From Actinoplanes italicus (GTDB taxonomy: Bacteria > Actinomycetota > Actinomycetes > Mycobacteriales > Micromonosporaceae), in contig NZ_PVMZ01000003.1 of the NCBI RefSeq assembly GCF_003001815.1, positions 186,001-250,000 on the forward strand: a stretch of DNA of 64,000 nt, written 5' to 3'. The translations under genes and the position numbers were made by a program. Positions 44,274 to 52,562 of this stretch are shown here, piece by piece. The notes below the pieces were generated by a model. The model ran no database searches. It was not told where the DNA came from and saw nothing but the letters and a program-made list of their open reading frames with translations. Numbering within the stretch: the stretch's first letter is position 1; every line of letters begins with the position of its first letter.

Positions 44274-46059
44274 CGGTCACCACCTCTACGTCGATGTGGC
44301 GCACGCCCTGGGGGTCGCGGCCGCGGTCGGCCACCACACGCAGGCGCTGGCCTCGGGCGATCAGGACCTCGGCTTCCAGGCGCATGTCGGAGGCTTCGAC
44401 GGCGGGTGTGCCGGCCGGGGCCAGGATCCGCATGACGACGGGTGTTTTTCCGCCGCTGGCGAAACTGACCGCGGTCGCCTCCTTGACGGTGGTGGAGAGG
44501 AAAGCCTCCTCGCGCCACTCGGTGCCGGTCAAGTCCCCGTCCAGGCGGTCGCCGAACAGCTGGCTGCCGTGGAGCACACCGCGGTGCACGGCGATGTCCT
44601 GGGTGAGGGTGGAGGCGGCCATGGCCTGGTCCATGCGGGCGATGATCGGCGTGACGTCCGCAGCCTCGTACCCGTACGGGAGCGTCTGCCCGCGCAGGTG
44701 GCGGTTGATCGCCGCGTACTCCGCGCCCGTGTAGGTGTTGACCGCCCGCAGGCTGTCCGCGTGCTCCTCGGGCCGTGGCCGGCGGGAGACGCCGAGCTGC
44801 GGGGTGTCGAGTGCCTGCTGGCCGGTGGCCGCCGCAGCGAGACGTTCCGCGTAGGGGATGGGCCGCGGCGCTGGCGCTGAGCCGGACGCCAGCACCGCGG
44901 TGTTCGTGGCCCGCCGCTGGCGGGGCAGGTTGCCGCCGCCGATCTGCTCCCGATAGGCCAGCCGCTTCAGCGCCGGGTTGGCCTTGAGGTGCTCGCGCAT
45001 CTCGTTCTGCCATTTCCGTACCCGGGCCTTCGCGCCGGCCTTCGCCTCAGGAGTCAGCGCGGCCTGCTCGCGTTCCTTCCATCGGCGGATGTTGCGCTCG
45101 ATTGCCCGCTGCCGCTGCCGCGCGAGGTCGCCCTCCGGGTCGGCAGTAGGGATCGTGGGATGTTTCGTCACGCCGGGCAGGTACGCGCGCACCGAGTGGC
45201 GGCAGTTCGGGTGCTGAAACCCGGCCCGGCGGGCGTTCTCCAGCACCGCGCGGATCTCGATCTGCACAGGTTCGCCGGTGATCTGGTGCGGCACTGTCAC
45301 GTCGCCGGTCGGGCCGCGGTCGATGCGCAGGATCTGGCCCTCGTACGGGCGGCAGCGCTCGCACTCGTCGGCGACGTTGGACACGATGACCAGTTGCAGG
45401 CCGAGGCGCTGCTGCCGGTCGGTCTGGCCCTGCACGGCGGCGCGGGCGGTCACGGTGCGGACGCCCATCTCGACGTAGGAGGTGAGCCGCCAGCGCCGGC
45501 CGGACCGGTCGGCGAACGAGGTGAGGCCGCGGTCGACGAACCGGGCGTAGGCCATCTGGGAGGCCTCGCGGCGAGTGATGCCGCCGGCCACGCTGGCTGC
45601 GGTCGCCTGGGCGATCACCTTCCGGTACGCATCGAGCACGTCACGGAGGACGTTCTGCGAGCGCTCGCCGATGTCCCGGACGAGGGCCGCAGCAAGGTTG
45701 TGGATCACGCTGGCACGCGGGATCTCGCCGAGCACGGCGGGCGCGCGGGCGGCATCGGGGTCGCGGGGCAGAAGCCTCGCGGGGATGCCGAACAGGGCCG
45801 ACGCGCTTCCGGCCCGGTAGGCGGCGGCGAGCGCGGTCCGGATCGCTAGCGCGGAGGCGCGCTGCACGATCGTCAGGATCCGCTCCACGCTCGTGCGCAG
45901 CGTCGACAGGGCACCGAGGCGGCGGGCGGCCCAGTCGGGTGCGTCGAGGCCTTCGGCCAGCCGGCGAGTCACCTGGGCGAGGACAGCCTGTTCGGCGGCC
46001 CGGTACAGGTCGACGGTCTCCCGGACGATCTCCTCCATCTGGTCCGGGTCGACCGCCAT
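44266..46059 (-). CDS. MuF-type minor head protein fused to ADP-ribosyltransferase
   Basis: A 597-aa protein. Residues 1-300 are a phage minor capsid (min_cap2/MuF-like) domain with SNVADECERCRPYEGQILRI and FQHPNCRHSVRAYLPG. A charged linker runs to about 400. Residues 450-597 carry the R-S-E signature of VIP2/exotoxin ADP-ribosyltransferases: Arg493 in DIAVHRGV, FLSTT (520-524) and the ExE pair E562-A-E564. The toxin would be packed in the head and could be delivered with DNA. The order portal-MuF-scaffold is normal. Confidence 0.85.
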   Translation of the reverse strand: MAVDPDQMEEIVRETVDLYRAAEQAVLAQVTRRLAEGLDAPDWAARRLGALSTLRTSVERILTIVQRASALAIRTALAAAYRAGSASALFGIPARLLPRDPDAARAPAVLGEIPRASVIHNLAAALVRDIGERSQNVLRDVLDAYRKVIAQATAASVAGGITRREASQMAYARFVDRGLTSFADRSGRRWRLTSYVEMGVRTVTARAAVQGQTDRQQRLGLQLVIVSNVADECERCRPYEGQILRIDRGPTGDVTVPHQITGEPVQIEIRAVLENARRAGFQHPNCRHSVRAYLPGVTKHPTIPTADPEGDLARQRQRAIERNIRRWKEREQAALTPEAKAGAKARVRKWQNEMREHLKANPALKRLAYREQIGGGNLPRQRRATNTAVLASGSAPAPRPIPYAERLAAAATGQQALDTPQLGVSRRPRPEEHADSLRAVNTYTGAEYAAINRHLRGQTLPYGYEAADVTPIIARMDQAMAASTLTQDIAVHRGVLHGSQLFGDRLDGDLTGTEWREEAFLSTTVKEATAVSFASGGKTPVVMRILAPAGTPAVEASDMRLEAEVLIARGQRLRVVADRGRDPQGVRHIDVEVVTGG

Positions 46060-46062
46060 CGC

Positions 46063-47682
46063 CTACTCCTCGGGCTTGTCCTCCGCCGCGTCGTCGTCCT
46101 CGTCTTCGCTGCCGGGCGGTCCGTTTCCGGCGTGGCCGCCGAGCGTCTCCTCAACAGAGATCGCCGAGCGTTGGTCCTCCCGGATCCGGGAGATCTCCTC
46201 GCGGACCTGGGTGTCGTCCCAGTCGGGGTGCACCATCCGCACTGAGGTTTCGATGGAGATGGCGGAGGCGGCGTTGAGGAGCTGGATGACGCGGGCGACG
46301 GTCTCGGGGCCATCGCTCACCGAGTCGCCGAACTCGACGTTCGGCTTCTCCGGATCGACCGCCGCGGCGAGGCCCCAGGCGCGTTCGTACTCCAGCAGGA
46401 GCTCCACCGCGTCGCGGATGCCCGGCTTCCACGCGCCCGAGATGCGGTTGCCGCGCGTCGTGAAGCTCATCCGCTCCTTGGCCTGGGCTTCGGTCGCGGT
46501 GACCGCGATGTTGCCCTCTTCGCCGAGCGTCTGCGACGAGAGGCCAGCATGCCGGAGGGCCTGAGTGTTGAGCGACTCGGCGGTCTCCTTGTGCTCTTGC
46601 CAGCGGATGGCGAACTGGTGCGCCGAGATCTGTTGGCCCATCGCAGCTTCTCGGTTGCCCATCGAGTTAACGGCTGCCCACACCTCGCGGTCCGCGTCGA
46701 AGGTGGCGCCGTTGCCGCGGCCCTGCGACTGGAGGAAGTGGTCGGGGACGACGAGCCGGGCCTTGGCGAGCCGGACGTCGCGCATCCACGAGGTCCACGT
46801 TTCGTCGATCTGGTCGAAGATCGGCTCGTTGCCCTGGAAGTCGGAGCGGCCGAGGTACTTCAGCCCGGCGATGGTGCGCCAGGTGCGTTGTGGGCCTGCG
46901 TTCGGGATGCGGACGACGTCGAGCCGGTCGAGCTTTGTCTCCTCGCTGCCGGTCTCGTCGACCAGGTCGGCGAGGTGCGCGGAGGCGCTGTAGTCCGTCA
47001 GCGGTACGGGGCGGCCGAGCTTGTCGTGCGTGCCTTCGTGGACGGCGTGGACGATGCGGCCGCGTTCGTGGTGCTCGAGCAGGCGGACGACTTTGTCGCC
47101 GTCGGAGGCGAGCACGGACCAGAACGTGACCTCGATGAGGCGGCCCCAGCGGATGAGCGGGATCGCTCCGTCGGCGTGCACCGTGGCCAGGAACGCGCGG
47201 TCCTTGTACACCTCGGGGTCGCGGACGGGGCGGAGGTAGACGTCGCCGAGGGCGGACGCAGCCTCAGCAGCGTGGAGGAGCAGGGTGTGGAGGCCGTCTT
47301 CTTCGAGCTGCTCCAGGCGGGCCGTCACGGCGTCGTTCTCGCTGGTGATGGCGGGCGGCTCGGAGAAGATCAGGTCGGCGGCGGTGCGGGCGAGGTCGGC
47401 GGGGAGCGGGATGTGGATCCGCCCGTCCCGGGCGCCCTGCGGGGGCGGTGAGCCCCAGAGCCAGCGGGAGATGGTGCCGACGAGCCCACCGGCGTACTGC
47501 CCGGCCCGTGCACGCTGCGAGGGCGGGAGGGACTGGCCGTTGCTGTCGCGCCAGCGGTAGACGTTGCGGAGCTTGTCGGCGGTGCCGTCGTACCAGGCGT
47601 CCCAGTCGGTGTATGCCTGGTAGGCGGGGGCAAATTCCGGGGGTGGCCAGGCGCCTTCGGTGGGGATCGGCACGCTGGCCAC
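46063..47682 (-). CDS. Portal protein (SPP1 gp6-like)
   Basis: A 539-aa protein with the family core DWDAWYDGTADKLRNVYRWR, IPLPADLARTAADLIFSEPP and a long C-terminal helix region ending in an acidic tail (GSEDEDDDAAEDKPEE). It forms the dodecameric DNA gateway. It is located between terL and the MuF gene. Confidence 0.92.
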   Translation of the reverse strand: MASVPIPTEGAWPPPEFAPAYQAYTDWDAWYDGTADKLRNVYRWRDSNGQSLPPSQRARAGQYAGGLVGTISRWLWGSPPPQGARDGRIHIPLPADLARTAADLIFSEPPAITSENDAVTARLEQLEEDGLHTLLLHAAEAASALGDVYLRPVRDPEVYKDRAFLATVHADGAIPLIRWGRLIEVTFWSVLASDGDKVVRLLEHHERGRIVHAVHEGTHDKLGRPVPLTDYSASAHLADLVDETGSEETKLDRLDVVRIPNAGPQRTWRTIAGLKYLGRSDFQGNEPIFDQIDETWTSWMRDVRLAKARLVVPDHFLQSQGRGNGATFDADREVWAAVNSMGNREAAMGQQISAHQFAIRWQEHKETAESLNTQALRHAGLSSQTLGEEGNIAVTATEAQAKERMSFTTRGNRISGAWKPGIRDAVELLLEYERAWGLAAAVDPEKPNVEFGDSVSDGPETVARVIQLLNAASAISIETSVRMVHPDWDDTQVREEISRIREDQRSAISVEETLGGHAGNGPPGSEDEDDDAAEDKPEE

Positions 47683-47704
47683 CTCCTTGATTGCGCAGGT
47701 GGCC

Positions 47705-47710
47705 TACGCT
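47705..47710 (+). promoter_or_regulatory. Likely -10 element of a leaderless moron gene
   Basis: TACGCT (TANNNT) lies 8 bases before the GTG of the rightward gene. There is no ribosome binding site, so a leaderless transcript is likely. An inverted repeat GGCCACCT/AGGTGGCC (47677-47704) just upstream could bind a regulator. Confidence 0.5.
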
Positions 47711-47718
47711 CGAACGTC

Positions 47719-48258
47719 GTGGATCTCTCGCCTGACTGGGTGGAAGCCGTCGGTACGTGGGTCGGCGGCATCGGCACCGTCGGAACTCTCATCTACGCTG
47801 GCCGGGCTCTGCGCCATGAGACCGAGCGTCGACGGCAAGACGTTGATGATCTGCGCAAGGCAGAGCGAAGCGCACAGGATGCGCAGGCAAGAACCGTGGT
47901 GCTCCACGATGCAGGTGTGGACGGTCATCTCTTCGGCCGGATGGACCAGTACAAGATCGTCGTCGGGAATTACGGCATGCATCCGATCACCAACGTGGTC
48001 GGGAAACTGGTGTACCGCGAAACTCAGGCCCAACTAGGCAAGTTCATCGGCGGCCCAGCACCGTTGCCGGTTCTCGAAGGCGGCAAGCGGCAACAACTTC
48101 AGTGGGAAGTCATGATCAAATGGCCGGGCGCCGCTCAGCAGCATGAACTGCCGGATCATTTCGATCTGGAGGTCCAGTTCACGGACGTCAATGGTATCCG
48201 ATGGGCCGTGCGGCCCGGCCTGGGCCAACAACCGTCACGGGTATACGACATCGAGTGA
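47719..48258 (+). CDS. Membrane-anchored moron protein, antisense to late operon
   Basis: A 179-aa protein. One N-terminal membrane helix (AVGTWVGGIGTVGTLIYAGR) is followed by a short coiled coil (TERRRQDVDDLRKAERSAQD) and a beta-rich cytoplasmic domain (QYKIVVGNYGMHPITNVVGK). Base composition is less GC-rich than its neighbours, a sign of recent gain. Proteins of this layout occur widely in actinobacterial genomes and are of unknown function. Confidence 0.7.
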   Translation: MDLSPDWVEAVGTWVGGIGTVGTLIYAGRALRHETERRRQDVDDLRKAERSAQDAQARTVVLHDAGVDGHLFGRMDQYKIVVGNYGMHPITNVVGKLVYRETQAQLGKFIGGPAPLPVLEGGKRQQLQWEVMIKWPGAAQQHELPDHFDLEVQFTDVNGIRWAVRPGLGQQPSRVYDIE

Positions 48259-48285
48259 CCATGCCAAACGGCGTTCCCCGGACGA

Positions 48286-48558
48286 TCAGACGCGCGGCGG
48301 CCAGAACCACGTGCCCGGGCGGTCCCCGAACGTGCGGGACGTAGCCCAGTAGCAGTCCTCACCGTCGAGCTGGACCTTCAGGTTCGCCGTCACATCGCTG
48401 CCGTCGAAGATGGCGGTGACGACGGCCGGGAGGACCTGGCCCACGCTGACCAGGTTACGGACCTGGTGGCCTCGGGTGAGCGGCAGGTTCCGGTCGATGG
48501 CGTCAACGTCGCCGGCGGACAGCGTGTAGAAGACGGTGCAGCCCAGGGACAGCGTCAC
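48286..48558 (-). CDS. Small hypothetical phage protein
   Basis: A 90-aa beta-rich protein (GCTVFYTLSAGDVDAIDRNL ... VLPAVVTAIFDGSDVTANL ... DCYWATSRTFG). The GTG start at 48558 overlaps the tad2 stop (GTGA) and has AAGGAG upstream. It belongs to a small-protein family common in actinophages and tectivirus-like contexts. No function is known. Confidence 0.62.
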   Translation of the reverse strand: MTLSLGCTVFYTLSAGDVDAIDRNLPLTRGHQVRNLVSVGQVLPAVVTAIFDGSDVTANLKVQLDGEDCYWATSRTFGDRPGTWFWPPRV

Positions 48559-48863
48559 GGGTTCTCCTTGTCGGTGGTGGGTCGGACGATCCCGCCGGCC
48601 AGGAGCCAGTCCTCGGCGAGCAGGTCGGTCTGCGAGGCGACCCACGGCACGAACTCGCCGTCGACGGTGCGCATCGTCAGGTACGGGCGGAACACCAGCA
48701 CCGTGCCCTCGTCGACGCCGAGGGCCTCGGCGGTGTTCGCGTTCGCGCCGATGCCATCCGGATAGCCCTTCTGGAGCACGACGTACATGCCCTTGCCGTT
48801 CCAGCCGCTACGGCTGACCTTGCTGCCACTCTTCAGCGCGCTCAGTGCCTGGCCGAAGTCCAT
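48555..48863 (-). CDS. tad2: Tad2-family (DUF2829) anti-Thoeris protein
   Basis: A 102-aa protein with the classic DUF2829 pattern: MDFGQALSALKSGSKVSRSG, WNGKGMYVVLQ, DGEFVPWVASQTDLLAEDW. Tad2 proteins sequester cyclic ADP-ribose signals made by Thoeris defence. I moved the start to ATG 48863, which has AAGGAG six bases upstream; the earlier GTG would use that same site as codons. It overlaps the upstream HTH gene by 56 bp. Confidence 0.85.
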   Translation of the reverse strand: MDFGQALSALKSGSKVSRSGWNGKGMYVVLQKGYPDGIGANANTAEALGVDEGTVLVFRPYLTMRTVDGEFVPWVASQTDLLAEDWLLAGGIVRPTTDKENP

Positions 48864-49050
48864 CAGGGGCTCCTTCACGGATCGGGACGATGATGGCGCG
48901 GATCTCCCGCTCCAGATAGCGACGGTGGCCGCCCAGCGTGAAGACGACCGACAGCTTCCCGGCGTCCGCCCACCGGCGCACAGTGTCCGGGCCGACGCGG
49001 AACGTCTCGGCCACCTCGGAGGTGCGAAGCAGCGGCTCGACCTCGTGCAT
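48808..49050 (-). CDS. BldC/MerR-like DNA-binding protein
   Basis: An 80-aa protein with LLRTSEVAETFRVGPDTVRR and GGHRRYLEREIRAI, close to BldC-type small winged HTH proteins. ATG 49050 has GAGGAG. It is located between terL and tad2, so it may regulate late or anti-defence genes. Target unknown. Confidence 0.8.
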   Translation of the reverse strand: MHEVEPLLRTSEVAETFRVGPDTVRRWADAGKLSVVFTLGGHRRYLEREIRAIIVPIREGAPDGLRPGTERAEEWQQGQP

Positions 49051-49064
49051 CGGGGCTCCTCGGA

Positions 49065-50348
49065 TCAGGCCGCGGCGAGCACGCCCGGCGTCTCCCGCAC
49101 CAGCGGCCGCCACAGCACCTCAGGCGTCTTGATCGCGTACCGACCGGCGTCCATCGAGTGGTCCATCAACTTGATCGGCTTGTCCTCGCCCTTCAGCGCC
49201 GCGTCCGGGTCCCACACGTAGCCGGGGCACTCCTCGATCCAGCCCGCACACGACTCGTGCACGCGGAGCAGGCCTTCGGAGAGCAGCGAGTCGACCAGGC
49301 GGATGCCGTCCTCGACGGCGTTGTCCGCCTTGATCGGGGTGAAGCCGTCGTCGTGCATCTGCTGCCGGAAGTTCGCGGCTGACGGGTCGACGCACACCCA
49401 CTCGGGGTTGATGCGCAGGTGGTCAAGCCACTCGCGTAGCCGGCGGGAGTACTGCACGTCGGACAGCTGCCGCTGCTTCTTCTTGCTGTCCCAGCGCCAC
49501 TCGCGGGCCAGGTAGAGCAGCCCGTCGACGCCGACGCCGAGGATGAGGCCGGCGAACGGGTTGACCGTGCCATGGTCGATACCCAGGCTGATCCAGCGGT
49601 CGATCGGGGGCAGGTCTTTGACGACGTGCCGGTCCGGGTCCCAGGACTCGTAGATGGCGCCCTCGGCCATCACCCACAGGCCCAAGATGTTGCGCTTGAA
49701 GTAGAGGCCCTTGTACTGCCGGTGGTAGCGGTCCTTCACCTGCTGGGACAGGACGGGGTTGTCGTCGAGGAGGAACTTCAGGACGTACCAGTCGCCGGCC
49801 AGCTCGCCGCCCGGTCCGGCACGGTCGATGCCGTCGGTCTTGAGCCAGTGCATCGGGTTGTCGGGGTTGGTGTTCCCGAAGATCTGGGAGCCGTCGACGG
49901 AGCAGCGGCCGAGGAGCTGCTCGTGGAATGGCTGCTGCATCAGGGACCACTCGTCGACGTAGGCTCCGCGGCAGGTCATGCCGCGGAGGCGGCCTTCGGC
50001 CTTGGCGTCGTTGAAGGTGATCACTTCGACGGTTTCGCCGAGGATGGTCGCCGTCGACGAGCCGCGGGTGTAGCTGGTGGCCTTGGCGAGCGGGCCGAAC
50101 AGGCGCGGGTCGCGGAGCGGGTTGAAGATGTTGCGGACCGCGGTGTCGTACGTCTTCGCCGTGACGAGCAGGTCCCCGGTGGTGGGGGTCTTGGGGTCGG
50201 CGATGAACATCAGCCACCGCAGCAGCCCACTGGCGGTCTTCCCGGAGCGGATGGCGCCCTCGGCGAGGTTGACGAACCGGTCCGATTCGACGAGGTATTG
50301 GACCTGCTTCTCGGAGACCGGCAGGTCCCGGAGGTCGAGTCCCGTCAC
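49065..50348 (-). CDS. terL: Terminase large subunit
   Basis: A 427-aa protein of the PBSX type. The ATPase P-loop is EGAIRSGKTASGLLR (about 32-46). The Walker B region is GAYVDEWSLM, and the C-terminal RNase H-like nuclease has LGIDHGTVNPF (first Asp) and WVCVDPSAANF. It packages DNA through the portal. It overlaps terS by ATGA. Confidence 0.95.
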   Translation of the reverse strand: MTGLDLRDLPVSEKQVQYLVESDRFVNLAEGAIRSGKTASGLLRWLMFIADPKTPTTGDLLVTAKTYDTAVRNIFNPLRDPRLFGPLAKATSYTRGSSTATILGETVEVITFNDAKAEGRLRGMTCRGAYVDEWSLMQQPFHEQLLGRCSVDGSQIFGNTNPDNPMHWLKTDGIDRAGPGGELAGDWYVLKFLLDDNPVLSQQVKDRYHRQYKGLYFKRNILGLWVMAEGAIYESWDPDRHVVKDLPPIDRWISLGIDHGTVNPFAGLILGVGVDGLLYLAREWRWDSKKKQRQLSDVQYSRRLREWLDHLRINPEWVCVDPSAANFRQQMHDDGFTPIKADNAVEDGIRLVDSLLSEGLLRVHESCAGWIEECPGYVWDPDAALKGEDKPIKLMDHSMDAGRYAIKTPEVLWRPLVRETPGVLAAA

Positions 50349-50857
50349 TGGTTGCGGGGTGCGCCGAACGCCTGGATGAGCCGGTCCCGCAGGTCCGTCA
50401 GCATGGACTTCTCGCCCTCGTCGCCGGTGTCCTTGTCGTACTCAGCCAGCTTCAGGGCGGTGTCGGCGAGGGCTTTGACCGCGATGGCGATGGACTGCTT
50501 GTCACGGAACGGCGGCTCGGGCACCGAGCGCTCGTTGTAGTCGTTCTCCTTGCCGCCGAAGTTGTAGATCTTCGACTCGGTGAACATCTGCTCCATGAGG
50601 CGCTGGGCGCCGGCGAGTGCCTCGTCCTGGAGCTTCGCGCGCCGGTGGGCGGCGTCGACGACTCTCGCGGCGACGGCTTCAGCGACCAGGTGCCGGTCGA
50701 AGGAGAGGCCGGCTTCGGCGCACACCTTGGAGACGGTGGCCTGGGAGCGCTTCGCCAGTTTGGCGATCTTGTTGCGGGACAGGCCTTCGGCGTGGAGGGA
50801 GATGATCCGGCCGCGGTCTTCGTCGGTGATCGGGTTGTATGGGCCTCTGGCCGGCAT
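50345..50857 (-). CDS. terS: Terminase small subunit
   Basis: A 170-aa protein. The N-terminal resolvase-like HTH (DEDRGRIISLHAEGLSRNKI, AKLAKRSQATVSKVC) recognises pac/cos. A helical oligomerisation part follows. ATG 50857 has GGGAGA. It opens the late packaging operon. Confidence 0.88.
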   Translation of the reverse strand: MPARGPYNPITDEDRGRIISLHAEGLSRNKIAKLAKRSQATVSKVCAEAGLSFDRHLVAEAVAARVVDAAHRRAKLQDEALAGAQRLMEQMFTESKIYNFGGKENDYNERSVPEPPFRDKQSIAIAVKALADTALKLAEYDKDTGDEGEKSMLTDLRDRLIQAFGAPRNQ

Positions 50858-51117
50858 GGTGTTCTCCCGAGGGGTGCGGGCCGGGCCTTGCCGGCGGCGC
50901 GCGCGACCGCCTTGCGGTGCGCTGTGGTTTGGGGGCCGGCGCACGGCTGTCCGTGACGTGCGCCGGCCGCAGGGCTGTCTCCGACCGCAGGTGCCCGCCG
51001 CAGACCCCGGAGACAGCAACAGCCCCGACGCCTGTGCGGAGCGCCGGGGCTGAGCAGTGAAGAGACTCCACCTACTGGGTTGGAGTGCTCAAATAGTGCA
51101 AGCCGTGATCGAAGGTG
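50858..51117. terminator. Intergenic region with two hairpins upstream of terS
   Basis: There is no gene here. GCTGTCTCCG (50974-50983) pairs with CGGAGACAGC (51008-51017), and CAGCCCCG (51020-51027) pairs with CGGGGCTG (51045-51052). They could end the early/middle transcript and separate it from a late promoter nearer terS. Confidence 0.5.
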
Positions 51118-51360
51118 TCAAGCAGCTCGTACCGTTCGGGGCCTTCCGCGTCGTGAGCTGCGTTTACGCTGTTCGATCTCTTCTGCGGCGGGCAGCGGGT
51201 AGTACACCGCGCCGCGTCCGGGGCCGGTAAGGCGGGCGGCGGGGAGGCCGTCGCGTGTGGCCCAGTTGCGGATCATCTTCGGGGTGATGTCGGCGCCGAG
51301 GGCAGCGGCGATCTCGAAGGCGGTGCCCCACTCCTCGCCGGTAACTGGATTCGTGATCAT
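51118..51360 (-). CDS. MerR-like HTH protein upstream of terS
   Basis: An 80-aa protein (GTAFEIAAALGADITPKMIR, NWATRDGLPAARLTGPGRG) with a basic tail. It is likely a small DNA-binding regulator of the late region. It overlaps nothing, and starts 4 bases after the upstream gene ends. Confidence 0.6.
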   Translation of the reverse strand: MITNPVTGEEWGTAFEIAAALGADITPKMIRNWATRDGLPAARLTGPGRGAVYYPLPAAEEIEQRKRSSRRGRPRTVRAA

Positions 51361-51364
51361 GCGC

Positions 51365-51511
51365 TCACCAGTACTTCGCGGCGAAGTGCCAGCCCGCGTA
51401 GATCAGGGTGCCCCAGAAGGTCAGGCCGAGCAGCACGCTGAAGGCGCCCCAGAGCCGGAACCACCACGGTTCCCCGAGTCCGCGGGTGCCGTAGCCGAGT
51501 CGCCTGGCCAT
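51365..51511 (-). CDS. 48-aa single-helix membrane protein
   Basis: ATG 51511 overlaps the upstream stop as TGATG. MARRLGYGTRGLGEPWWFRL is followed by one hydrophobic helix (AFSVLLGLTFWGTLIYAG). Position in the middle operon argues for a real gene. Function unknown. Confidence 0.55.
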   Translation of the reverse strand: MARRLGYGTRGLGEPWWFRLWGAFSVLLGLTFWGTLIYAGWHFAAKYW

Positions 51512-51795
51512 CAGAACGGTGCCTCGTCGTCGAAGGCGGGCCGGTTGCGGGTCTGCCAGAACCGGTCGTTGGCGTGCCGCTCGATCTTCCGCCAGCGTCG
51601 ACGCCGCTGCTGCCACCGACGCTTCTGCTGACGACGCACACGAGCGGGTGGCAGCTCGCAGAACCAGCAGAACTGGTCCCAGGAGCACCAGCAGGGCGGC
51701 TCGTCAGGTTCGTAGTCGAGGAGGTCGTCGAGCCGGTCGTACACCGGGTCGTAGCCGTCGTCGCCGTAGTCGGCCATCCAGCCCTGGTCGGTCAC
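51511..51795 (-). CDS. Cys/Trp-rich hypothetical phage protein
   Basis: A 94-aa protein with an acidic N-terminus (ADYGDDGYDPVYDRLDDLLD), then PPCWCSWDQFCWFCELPP and a very basic coiled tail (RRQQKRRWQQRRRRWRKIER). Start GTG 51795 overlaps the upstream gene (GTGA). Four Cys suggest metal binding. Confidence 0.55.
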   Translation of the reverse strand: MTDQGWMADYGDDGYDPVYDRLDDLLDYEPDEPPCWCSWDQFCWFCELPPARVRRQQKRRWQQRRRRWRKIERHANDRFWQTRNRPAFDDEAPF

Positions 51796-52562
51796 GCTGC
51801 CAGTCCCATCGTCCGTACCCCGGCCGCGATCGATGCTGCGAGCGCCGAGTCTGCTGCCCAGATGTGCCGTACCCCGCGCGTCGGGACGTCCATGCCGCAC
51901 TCGCACCCGTCACCGATGCACACGCACGAGGACGCGCACGTCACCGTCCACCGCGCGCTGTCCGGCGCCGATGACTGGATGCGCAGGCGCCGTCGGTCGC
52001 ACGCCGGGCACGGTGGGGCGAGCGGCGGGGCGATCAGGTCCGCGTCCAGGCCGGCGTACGAGCGCACCAGCTGGTCCGCGTCGACGAGGGCCAGGGCGAC
52101 CGCCTCCGCGATCCGGGCCGGGGTGGCTGGGAGGACGACGGACAGCCACGTCCACCGGGCGTCGCGCCGGATATCCCACTCGTCGAGGACCTCGTGCCAC
52201 AGCGGGGTCCAGGCGAGCAGCGGATCACGATGGTGCGCGTACGCCAGCAGCCCATGCACCTCGACGAGGACCTGGTGGAGGTCGCGTTCGAGGTCGGCGA
52301 GACCTGGGGCGTCACCGGGCGCGGCTGAGCCGGCGGAGGGCTTCAGCCCGGTCAGGCTGCCCGCCTTGCGCTCGGCGCGCTCGGTCCGGAGCAGTTCGTC
52401 GTGGCGGGCCAGCTGGGCGAGCGTGCGGGGGCGGGACTCGGCGGGGCCGAGCTGGGGGCGGCGGATGAGCAGGGCGTCGCGGTGTTCGTCGAGGTGGCGG
52501 AGGGCGCGGCGGAGGGACCAGAGGGCGGCTTGGGCGTGGAGCTGGTGCGGATGCCGGATCAC
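51792..52562 (-). CDS. Hypothetical phage protein with C-terminal zinc-ribbon-like Cys
   Basis: A 256-aa, largely helical protein (HAQAALWSLRRALRHLDEHR; ADLERDLHQVLVEVHGLLAY). The C-terminal half contains PPCPACDRRRLRI and CASSCVCIGDGCECG, two Cys pairs typical of ribbon-type zinc binding. It is a family common in actinophage middle regions. Start GTG 52562 overlaps the upstream sigma-like gene. Confidence 0.62.
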   Translation of the reverse strand: MIRHPHQLHAQAALWSLRRALRHLDEHRDALLIRRPQLGPAESRPRTLAQLARHDELLRTERAERKAGSLTGLKPSAGSAAPGDAPGLADLERDLHQVLVEVHGLLAYAHHRDPLLAWTPLWHEVLDEWDIRRDARWTWLSVVLPATPARIAEAVALALVDADQLVRSYAGLDADLIAPPLAPPCPACDRRRLRIQSSAPDSARWTVTCASSCVCIGDGCECGMDVPTRGVRHIWAADSALAASIAAGVRTMGLAA

